Shown: one piece after another, positions 12,901-24,900 of the stretch
Layout of the letters: every line of letters begins with the position of its first letter
Numbering within the stretch: position 1 is the stretch's first letter
From: Rallus limicola
Lineage: Eukaryota > Chordata > Aves > Gruiformes > Rallidae
Assembly: GCA_022605955.1 (NCBI GenBank)
Contig: JAKCOZ010000002.1
Span: 67,436,783 to 67,500,782, forward strand
Length of the DNA stretch: 64,000 bases
Direction of reading: 5' to 3'
Made by a program: the position numbers and the translations under genes
Notes under the pieces: model-generated
Databases searched by the model: none
The model's input: only the letters and a program-made list of their open reading frames with translations
Told to the model about the DNA's origin: nothing

Positions 12901-15900
12901 AAACAGTCTCAATCCCTGTTCATCACAATAAAACTACTTGCTTCGTTCTGTGCCCCTGTCACATCCCAGCCAGTTTGCCATGCAGCTGCTGTAGGAATGT
13001 ATTTCCACCCCCAACCCTGACACTTCACAGAAATAAACCTCGGAGAGTTCTAAATCAACTCAGATACAAAGTAAACATTTCCAATTACAAGACATATATA
13101 TGTATGGTAGTGGGTCTCGTTAGGCTCGTTTCCATATATTAATATACTCTTGCAGGGCTCTACCTTACTACTTAGGAGCAGCATGACTAATGTTTTCAAT
13201 GGAAAGAATTACTACATCTGGTTTATTTATATGGGAATAAACAAGTGACTAAACACCCTTCTCACTCATTCTCTCCTTAGTCAGATAAAAAGCTCCTCTC
13301 AAGAGAGTCCCCCATGCAGACTGCTGTACCTAAGCTTGTACATAGTTCCATCACTCCCTCCCCTTTCAGAGCTAAAATAGACTTTTAACTTTATTGAAGT
13401 GTAAATTCTAATCCCTGGAAACATTCATAGAACAGCAAACTGTTTTCTCTGGGGGTGTATGAAGCTATCTTCAAACATCTGATACAGTTTTGCAACCCAT
13501 TTTGCCTAAAATTGGAACACGAGCAGCACTGTTTGTTTTTTTTTTAAAAAGGAGAAAATTCTACCTTAGAATGTGATTGAGGGAGGGGGGGAAAAAAAGG
13601 AGAAGAACCCAAAGTTCAAGTAACACCAAAGCCACAGCTCTGCGTATGGTTCACCTACTGAAAATGGTACTTACATTGACCAATCCAAAGTAGTGTTCAT
13701 TGATTGGAAACTGCTCTGGGCCAATGTCTTTTTCCAGAGCAGAGGCATTGGTGCCCTATAAAAACAGAATAAAGAGAGAAGAAATTATTTATAATATTAA
13801 GATCCTAAAATGAAGTTATGGACAGCATCAAGCCAGGAACTCGTGTTTTCCTTTCAGCCAAACTCACTCAGTCGTGTGAGCCAATAAAAATATTTGAAGT
13901 TCTCGGCAGTGGAGCTGGCCTGACCTGGACATGCTGGTAATGTCTGATCAGATGTCACAACCACAGCGGTCTTCCCCACACCCACCTCCCCCTGCACATG
14001 AACAGCTGGATCCCATCACCCTCCTGCCTCATAAAGATACTTGCTGATCTTAAGCAAAACCCTTAAACTTATCTTGGATAAACCAGTTCCTAGATGTAAG
14101 GCAGGTTGTCTAAGCATTACTGAAAGTACTCTGAATCCCTTCTAATTCCTCAGCAGCTTTCAACAATACCTGGGCTCCAGACTGGAATCCAGTTCTAGTG
14201 ACAACATCGCTAAAAGCAAGCGTGAAACATCTGCCACTTTGTCCTAACACCAAAGGGCGCCTAAGCTTGAGCACTGTTACATCTCTCAGTTGCTGCCTTG
14301 GTGGGGCAGGCTCTGTTCAGCTCTATTTCCTCTCCAACAGCCAAGTGGCTTTCACAATGAGTGGTCTGGGAGTCACAACCACTAATTTTGTATGTTACCT
14401 GTAGTTTTGCCGTATTAAAATGCCTGGTTTAAACAAGCTTGGATTACCAAGCAAGCTAGATTGATGCCAAAGCAAACGTCATCATTCCTATCCACTCTAT
14501 AAGCACATAGATCCCTGCAGGACCCAATAAAAGTTGTGTATTTGGACAAGTATCCCCTACATACATTTTACTCAAGACCTATCAGTTAGCCAATTTTTGA
14601 TTTCCAAGATAATTTTTTTACTGACCTCACAAATTATTTCCTTGCTGAGCACGCTCTGCAGTGTGAAGCATTGATATATTATGCCTTAGAACTTCCATCA
14701 CAAAAGAACACCACAGTTGGTTGACTTTCACAAAATCATGTAGAATGCCCCTGCAAACATGCCAACACATAAACTATCTGAAAAAATTCTGAAATTCCCT
14801 GCATTTCATCAGCTGCATTTCATCAGCTAATTTTTTTTAAAGTTACTGGTAATGGAATTCAGTAATTTGTGTCCCTTCCCTATCTCCCCAAAGCCTGATT
14901 TGTGTTTCCTTACTGCACCTCACATCACCACTACCTGCTATATGAAATCATTATTTCACACCAGCTCAAAAGAAGATGATTTTAGTCAACAGAATCAGTG
15001 GTGTGAAACTCAGCACAAGTGCCCTATGAGAATTTGCAAGCCTTGAAAGTAAACCAGCTCCTTCAAGTCGTCAGCTTCCAGAAAAGCTCCCAAGATCTTG
15101 TACTTCACATCCCCTTATCAGATCTCTTTCCAGTCTTTCCCTTTCTCTCACATACATACAACTCGTATCTCAGAACAAGTGGATGTCATTTCCCGGATGT
15201 TCCCTTTGAGACTGAAGTACTTTACCTGCACAGGGCTCCCTCCAAAGCTTAAGGGACATGTTATATGTCCTCACCAGGCTCTGATAAGCATCAGGGAGAA
15301 AAGGAATGATCTATGCAAAGCAATCATCAGCTACCTTTCCACAGACGTGACTGTGATAATTACAGAATCACAGAACAATTACGGTTGGAAAAAACCCTCT
15401 AAGATCAAGTCCAACCATCAACCCAACACCACCATCACCCAGAGTGCCACATCTATGTGGGTTTTTTTAAACACCTCCAGGGATGGTGACTCCACCATCT
15501 CTCTGGGCAGCCTGTTCCAATGCCTGACCACTCTTCTGATAAAGAAAATTTTCTTCATAGCCAATTTAAACCTCCCCTGGCACAACTTGAGGAGGTTTCT
15601 TCTCATCTGTTTCTTTGCTTAGAAAGTCAGCCTTGACAAAGATGCACAGATTCTGCAAGCATCTGACTTCCTGAGAGGGAGGAAACTGGTAGGCATTTGC
15701 CTATCTGACATTAACAGCAAAGCCAACACCCTGCGTTACCCTCAAAACTGACCACAGAAGATTAATGCAGCTTCTGAAGAAAACCATCTTCATATTAATA
15801 CTCTTTGTACAGCATTCAGATCAAAGCAAAGGTTTCCTTTGATTACATTTCTAGCATTCAATCAAGTTCCCCAAAATAAAAATGAAATGGGCATTCTTTC

Positions 15901-18900
15901 GGTTTTGCAGGAAGTATTTTCCACACTGAAAAAAATTCTGCCTCTAGAATTCATGGAAAATAATACCTCTACAGATCAACCTCCTATTCTTTCATAAACT
16001 ACAGGTTTATTTATTACAGGTGTGCTGCCAGACAAGCAGCAGGCACATACTCCGCTAACTAGCTGGTCCTACATTACTCATTTGCCTTTCCTCCAGGGCC
16101 AGGGTTTCTTACTTTGGAAGACGCCAGATGGTTTGACAAATTCTTTCTAGCATTTAAATTGTCTTGTAAATATTGTGAGGAAAAGCAAGATTTGGGATTT
16201 ACCAAACAAAATTATAACTGAAAACCAAACAAATACACATTGTGCATCAACTGATCTTCATATAAAAACTATAGATTGCTTGGAAATTTCCCAAGTGCAT
16301 GCTGTTGAAACAACATATGCCTAGTAGGAGCTCACCACAGAGCTATACCTCTCCAAAACTAGGGCTTGGCTGATACAAATATAAAATGAAGCACTGTGTG
16401 CCCATTTCTCAATAAAATAGAGAGGCTAAATTCAGCCTTTGGTAAGCTGGCATAACTCCCATGGATTTCATTAGGAGTTGTGCCTTCTTATATCAAAAGC
16501 AATTTCAGTCTGGTCTATTTTAAGGTCTCCAAAAAGATACTGTTAAGTTCAGAGAAAAAGAAGAGAAGGAAAACAGGCAAGCAGCACAGAGACCTAGTGC
16601 ATCAAAGCAGGATATATTTCTTACAAGGAGAAAAAAATTATGTAGATAGACTAGTAAACTCAAACCATGCCACACCGCATATATATTACATGTTTTACAT
16701 AGGAAGTCTCCTCAAGAAGCAGTTGACATGATGGCAGAAGAGATTATTGGAAATGTTTCCATCCAAAGTATACCAGAAACCACATACCCAAGCCAGGTTT
16801 AAAGTGGAAAAAAATAATGTTATTAGCAATGAGTTAAAGATGATTCAGAACTCAGTTTAATCCAACCATATCAAATACAGAAAACATGAGAGCCTGCTGA
16901 GGTAGTCTACAGGAAAAATCACTCCTGACTATTTAACATGTTTTTAAGCATGGTTGTGCTTGTTCCCACCCCCAGATTTTGGTCACTTCTGCAGTGAAAA
17001 CCTGCTCAAATATTTTTTTAATGCAATCTATTCTCTATGCATTTAGAAATGGTTCTGTGCTTCAACCAGGAGAAGCATCCCACTGCAGCTGAATCTGCTG
17101 TTGTTCCCTAAAAACCAGCAAGAGTGGCAGTGCAGCCACTGAGCCTGAAATAAGGAGAGACCATGTAAGTCAATGAACTGAGATCTGGGACTATTAAATT
17201 AATCCATGTCAGGCTATAGAGACGATAAAGGAGACCGGCTCCTTCTTAAAAGTTAATACACGAACGAAGGAAATGCCACGAAGTGACGGTGGCAGCCAGA
17301 TCTTATGAGAATAAGAACTAGGTCAACCTGGAAACTCCTACTACATATTCAGTCTCTCTGAAGTTTTACCAGAGCCAAGCATGGGGCAGTTCAGGCTAAG
17401 CCAAGGTTTCCACCACAGCATCACTCCAAAGCCATCCTGGCTGTATGACCTGTATTTTTACACATTTTACCTCTCATTCTTTTGTTCAGGGCCTTCCAAA
17501 GGGCATGCCTGCCAGTTTTCCTTTCAGCTGAAATTTCTGATAATGTCGCTGAGAGTTTGGTTTGTGCTTCGCATCACATGAAACAGATTAAGTACAAAAC
17601 CCCTCCTGTCCCTTTGCACTTCAGTGTGTAAACAAAATGATGGTGCAGGGGAAGAAAAAACACATCAGATGACATCATTGAATCACATGTAGCAAATGGA
17701 GGATGGGAAATGGCATGCAGCTTATAAGGTCCTGCAAACATAAGATGGTGAATCAAACTAGAGTCACTAGTGTGGTAGAGCTATAAAGGAACAGCACCAA
17801 CTTTCTAGAAATACACATGTGCTTAATTTAAAGTACGAGTGCAGTGAAGAAATGAGGGCATTTCATAGGTCACCTGTAGAATCATAGAGTGGTCTGGGTT
17901 GGAAGGGACCCCAACGATCACAGAGTTCCAACCCCCCTGCCACAGGCAGGGCCACCAACCTCCAGGCCTGGAGCTACAGAAGGTTGCTACACAACCTGGC
18001 CTTGAACACCTCCAGGGACAGGGCATCCACCCCCTCTCTGGGCAGCCTGTTCCAGTACCTTACCACTCTCTCTGTAAAAAACTTTCCCCTAATACCTAAT
18101 TTAAACCTTCCCTCCTTCAGCTTTAATCCATCCCCTCCTTGTCTTGCCATTGTCTACCCTTTTAAAAAGTTGATTCCCCTCCTGTTTGTGTGATCCCTTC
18201 AGGTACTGAAAGGCTGCGATGAGGTCCCCCCACAGCCTTCTCTTCTCTAGGCTGAACAAGCCCAGCTCCCTCAGCCTCTCCTCATAGGGAGAGGCAGAGG
18301 GACAAACAAAACCTTAAATAAACCTTTAAACTAGATATTGCCAGATAAACAGAAACCAAATATGAATAACCACCAAACAATATAATACAAAGTAAGAACT
18401 AACAATATCTCATTCATGAGAAAATCTAAAAAAAAACCCCAACCCACAAAGAATTTGAATTGTGAAAACAGAAATTAAAAAATATATATAAAGAACAAAA
18501 GATTAATGACAGAAGATGGCAGGTCCACGACGAAGGGATTCAGATCATACACAGCTGTGAACTAGATTTTTTTTTTTTTTTCTTAGCATTGAAGGAAAGT
18601 GAGAGCAATGTGCTAGAAATAGAATTGATTCCTGAAGGAAGAAACTGAAGATTTAAAGACAAACTAAGAATGACGTCTGGGCTGGTAGAAGAGAAATTAG
18701 AATAAAAATAGAAATGGCTTCAGGGCCAACCTTAGCTTCAGGATTTTGGAAGGCACAACATATGGGAAGGAAGGGAAAAAGAAGATTAAGAAAATGTGGA
18801 AGGCCTCCTGGCCAGCAAATGGCAATGATGGATGACTGAAAAGAGAGGAAGCAACTGTAAATAAAATCCAAACTTAACTCCCAGAAGCAATACAAAGAAA

Positions 18901-21900
18901 ATGAGAGTAAAAGAGCAAGCAGCATCACACCACGCAGTATATATGCCACTGTTTTCAACAGCCACATTACCTGTCTTCAGTTGGACTTGGCTATCCTTTG
19001 GGACAACCTCAACTTTCAGAGAGGTATGGTGAATAACTGTAACAGCCTTCTTCCAAACTCGGAGGTATTCAGTGTCACACCTGAAGTATTTGTGTCATTT
19101 TTAAAGTGTAAGTCCCACTTACACTTTGAGTTTAACCAGATTAGCTTTTTCTTTTTCTTTCTGCAAAGAACTGTTGTGTTGTTCCTCCAGCACACGTATT
19201 TTGGGTCTTTCTTGCCACAAGATAAAAGAGGAAATAAAGAATGCTATGAAAAACTTAAGGGATTCTAGTAAAAAACAAAAGGATACTGAGTGACTGAAAA
19301 TGCACTGTGTACTCATATTTTTGAAGGAAAGGTGATTTAAGACAATGTATCTAAATAAATTATTTTTTCTTTTTTCCAAGGAATTTTCTGATCATTGAGG
19401 TGAATTACAAGAGCTTGAAAGGAGATGTCTATCTTGATGTTGCTGGATGCACTGAACTATGTCTAATCACTGACCTAAGCATTACATACATGTGGTTTAG
19501 CCCCAGGCAGCAACTAAGCACCACAGAGCTGCTTGCTCACTCCTCCTCCTGCCCTGGGTGGGGAGAACTGGAACAAAAAGGTGAAGCTCACGTGCTAGGA
19601 CAAAGACAGTTTGCTGGGGTGGCAAAGGAAGAGGAGAATAACAACAATACCTGTAACAGAACACACAAAGCTGGTGATACGCAATGCAATTTGCTCCCTG
19701 CCCAGAACCTGATACCCAGCTCATCACAGAGCAGCGATCCCTCCTCCCTCGCCAGCTCTCCCCGTTATATACAGAGCATGATGTCATATGGTATGGAATA
19801 TCCCTTTGGCTAGCTTGAGTCAGCTGTCCTGGTGGTGTCCCCTCCCAGCTCCTTGTGCAAATTAAGTCTATCCTGGCTGAAATCTAGGACAATCTACCAT
19901 AAATAGCTCTAGCTCTTTACTGCGTTGTTACCAAGAAATGGATAAAAATGGAGATCTGAAATCCTGAACCACTTAAAATCTTGGACAACGTGTTTAAGGC
20001 ACTCAGGTTTTTACAGTTTAAAACACTTGGGTTTCTCAAAGCACAAAGCAACCAAGTGATGAGGTTCTAGTGAAGTGTTGCAAGCTCAGTATCAAAATTG
20101 ATAAGAATTTTTTTCTAGATATCAAACTTTAAAGTTGCCATGATTAGAAAACCTCTACCAAACTGCAACTCAGTATTGTCTCATGAGTTTGTCTCCATTC
20201 CCAGCTTAATTCTTCTTGGATTAGCAGCACTCAGGCTTTTGCTGGAACAAGTAGCAAAAACATTATTTTTTTTGGGCCAGTTTCCTCCTTCAGAACACAT
20301 AACCTCAAGATGGCCTCATAACTGAAAAAGAGACTGAGGTTTGCTTACAGACTATAATTTCTTCAGTAACATTTCTGTCTGAGCCACCCACACAGTATAC
20401 ATGGTGGCTCAGAGCATTCTAAAGGCAAGGCACGTTCTAGACTTTGTCGCAGCTGCATCAGCTGGAGTGCTCCTTGCTAACCTGGAGATAGAAGAAAGAA
20501 TATCTTCATTAAATCTCAACCTAACATGAGTTATGAGGACTGCAGTTATGTCACAGGACAGGTTTAAAACTCAAAATGATTACTGACAGCCCATTTTTGA
20601 CAATGTTTTTCTTCTAGAGTAATGCTCTAACACCTGTTTAAATTCAGCTGAGACAAGGGCAAGATCCTGCACATGAAGAAAAGAATCTCCTGAACATGTA
20701 CACAATGAGAAATGACTGACTAAGGCAGTAGTGCTTAAAAAGTCTATAGACCATCATGTCATGTAAGATGAACAAGCATCAGCTACACAGGGTTATTTCA
20801 AAGAAACACGACAACAAACGTTGACAACATAATGAAATTCTTACAGACAGCAGTCCACAAAGTTCTTGAAGTAACTTTCTCATTTAACTTGTCACTGGTG
20901 AGACTTCAGACAGAACCTTATGTCCAGGTTTGGGTGCTAGATTTCAAGGAAGATGAAGATAACTGAAAAGAATCCAAAAGAAGGCTGTCAAAATGAAAAA
21001 CTCAACTCTAGAGAAACGTGACCTGCAGAAAAGAGTGGAACAGGGTTGTGTTGCTTAAGACAGAAGAGGCTGAGGCAGGGCACACTAATATTTTCAAGTG
21101 TATAGTTTCTTACAGAAGGGAAGTAGTCTGTTCTTGATCTCAAGGGTGGACAGGATGAGAAGCATTTGATCAAATTAAATAACCAGAACACCCAGTAATG
21201 GCTGGCTGGAGACTGTCAGCACAGCAGCTTTCTCTGCAAAGGCTGAGCATACCTAACTCCATATAATGGAGCCCTGACAGTGGAGATGGAAGCTTATTTC
21301 TTCCCCAGAAGCACTGACAGACAACACTGTTAAGACTAAATGTAATGCACACATGTATATATAATACACATAATGTATATAAGTGTATCTACCAAAGAGC
21401 CAGCCAAGGACAGTTTCTCGAGGCTAAAGGAAGATTGGCAGAGGAGACATTGCTGGCTGTTTCTCTGACTGGACATGATTTTTATCCCAACGAACTGGCT
21501 CTTCAAGCCCACCAGAACCTCACCACCTGTGTGACACTCACCCACCTCACAGAGTTGATCAGGGTCCAGCGTCTGCTTTGAATCCCATCTCTTCCACAAC
21601 TCAGACTCACTCAGCTGTGCTGAGCTGTAATTAAGAGGTTCCTTTGTGCAGGTATTTAATACAACCACTGATTTGTTCTTAATTCAGCAACCTGAAGCCA
21701 AAGACTGTATGTATCTGAAAGAAACACACTGGAAACCACACACTGCATTCAGGAATCGATCTATTGTGCTTATTGTCTAAACAAGTGGTAAGTGCATGAC
21801 ACCCACTTTAGCCATACAAAGGGTATTCATGCAAGTCCAACCTCAGCCATTAGTCCAGGTTATACACTGGAAACAATATATTGGGATGCTTCTCACTTTG

Positions 21901-24900
21901 CATATCTTCCTCTATCCAATATAAATGATCTTTGGTGGACTTCAGTTCATCTTTTGATGGAATGCACACTTCCTGCTTGACAGTCCAGTACCTGCTTGTC
22001 AGCCATACTCTGAGACAACACCTTGTATCAGAAGGAATTTGGGTACGTTCAGAACGTCCCATTTATCACACTGACAGAGCTTTCCCAAGTGAAGGTCAGA
22101 TTACTTGCAATACTGCTACAAAATTATGAAAGGGGGGATTAACTCCTGTTGTCAGCAGAATACTAAAAGATATTTAGGAGAAATATGGTCCTCTGAGCTT
22201 GTTACTCATCTCTGTAAAATACGTGTCAATACATTCTGGAACGGTTAGATGTCTTTCACTGCCCGTAAAAGTAATATCCCAAGGCCACAGCTGCTGCAGG
22301 AGCCCAACTCAGAACTCAACTCTGTACCTAAAGCTCGTCAACAGAGAAACATACTACAGAGGAGTTCGGTAAGCAACAATCTTAAAATGACAGCATGCCT
22401 ATCCACCTCTGAACCAGCATTTTGTACTTCAGTCATCGGGGTCTCTCACTGAAACACCACTAAAGAGGATTACAGCATCCTAGGGGTCTGAAACACATTT
22501 CTAGTTTGTGTCTGGTCTATGAGGCGTACCTAGAACTGGTGTCAGTATTCCCTCCCACAGCATTTCTTCAGTCTATCTTACACTTCTTCACATCCACCAT
22601 ATCTGACCTACATAAATCCTAGAATCACAGACTGGTTTGGGTTGGAAGGCACCTCAAAGATCATCTAGCTCCAACCCCCCACCATGGGCAGGAACACCCT
22701 CCACTAGTCCAGGTTGCACAAATCCCTATTCAGCCTGGCCTTGAACACTGCCAGGGAGGGGAGAGCCACAGCTTCTCTGGGCACCCAGTGCCAGGGACTC
22801 ACCACCCTCACAGTGAAGAATTCCTTCCTGATATGTAATCTAAATCTGCCCTCTTTCAGTTTAAACCCATTACCCCTTGGCCTATTACAAACAGCCCCTC
22901 TCCGATAGCCCATCCCCAGTTTTCCTGTAGCCCCTTCAGGTACGAAGGTGCTATAAGGTGACCCCAAAGCCTTCTCCAAGCTACAAAAAAACAAACAAAC
23001 GAAAAAACAACCTGCTCTATACTTCTTTTTGAGGCGAACCTGGGGTCAGACAAAGTGGATGAACTTTCCCAGTGTCCGAAAGCCAGGTAAGAGGAACATC
23101 CTAGCAACTGGACCTCCATTGTGAGTGAGGCTGGCCACCGTGCACATGTAAGAGTCCCACCAACTCCTTCATGCACAGTTGCCTTCATCCCCTCTGCCCC
23201 AGCAGAACAAGCTTTCTCTCTTTAGTCTCATTAACCAAATCAGTCAATGATAACTAGTACTACTGTTATTATAACTAGGGTGACAAAACTGGTGAAAGAC
23301 AATAGAGGAATTTTTTCTTACTGGTTAGCTCCTACTGTGTCTGTCTCAGAGTGTGAGAGGTTATCCAAAGAATACATAGTACGAGATTCCTTTTGCTAAG
23401 TCCTGTCCCTGGGTTCCTTGCTTCACTACACTTCTTGTGATCCCGCCTGGAAAAGACTGAATCTCTACCACCTCCAGGAGAGCAAAATTACAACCTTAGA
23501 TACTCAACCTCAGAGAGTCAATTAAATAGCAAACATACATCCTAAATTGTTGACTGGTTCCCTTGAGCTAAATTATTTCAGCTAAATTTCATCTATCTTC
23601 CCCTTCAGGACATGAAAGTGCTTGAACAAACAAACACAAAAAACTTTGTCAAGAAAGGACTACTACTGAAACATCATCTTTTTTGCATTCCAGAGAAGAA
23701 CAAGTTATTTCAGGACCAGTTTCTCTCCCCTGTCCCTACCCTACTCCCCAAGAGAATCAAACAAGCATCATTCACTGTTTTACAAAAGTTAAAAAAAACC
23801 CACAACCTCTCTGTGAAGTGGAATCGGAATGGAAAAAGATACTGAAGAACAGAATTTTTCCTTTAATTACTGCATTCAATCAGGTTTACAAACTTGGAAA
23901 CATACTATTATGCAGCATCACATACCAAAATTTATCGTATTACCTAAGAATTCTGCAGGTATTCCTTAGTCCACAAATTCTAAGTAGTTCAGTCCTTCAA
24001 GCACTATTTTATAGATCAGCAACAAGGGCTGGGAATTAACATCTTTGCCTGGCAGATTTCTAGAGATGCTCAAACTAGCACTGCAAACATTCAGGTTCTG
24101 TACAGGTAGGTTTCCTTCTGTACCTCTAACCTTTCAAAGTCTCATTCTTATGAAGGGTTGTCATAGCTCCTCCTACAGAACCACTGAGTTCAAGTCCACC
24201 AGTTCACCTAAGAGGACACACTTTTGGAGGAGCCATAACAGAGTTTTGCTGATACTTCCAAGAATCAATGTTTCTCCTACAGTCCCAAATTCCTGCAGCT
24301 TTCTGAAAATCTGACCTTTTTTTCTTAAAAGGCCTTCTAGTCCCGGTGGGTTATCCAGAAAAGACTAAATGTGATCAGCAACATCTCTAAAAGCAGAGTA
24401 TACAGACCCCAAGGAATATGTAGCTTTAAAACATCATTATCACTAAACCAGACTCACCTTCTGTCACAGTAATGGTACCATGAACTATGAATCCTTGTAT
24501 GCCATATTTGCCTGAGGCTCTTAATTCTTCCCTTCAATCTGCCTATTTCTCCTACTTTTGCAGGATATACTGACAGTGACATTGGAGCAGCACGCCACTA
24601 GAACAACCTCATCAGTTCTGCTGTGAATCTGTTTGGTCTTTGGGAGAAGCGTACTGTATACGTACGGATCTGCCTGAAGTGAAAAAGAAATCATGGAGTT
24701 CTGGTACTTTATACCAATGTTCAAGTCTTATAACCACCTAAGAGCCTCCAGCTCCCTGTCACACGGTGCTCTCTCATGCAGTCTGCAGGGCATCACACCC
24801 ACTGTTCCTCAGCAATGAAAACTGGAGCTAGCCTCAGAAGGAAGGTCAACGCGCCTGGGTTTGCCTCTCAGTTCTGTACACTTTCCTAAGCCTTTCTTGC

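Noticed and set aside
15098..15622. 174-codon plus-strand open frame
   Set aside because: Its 3' half is a reverse-oriented CR1 and the rest has no homology.
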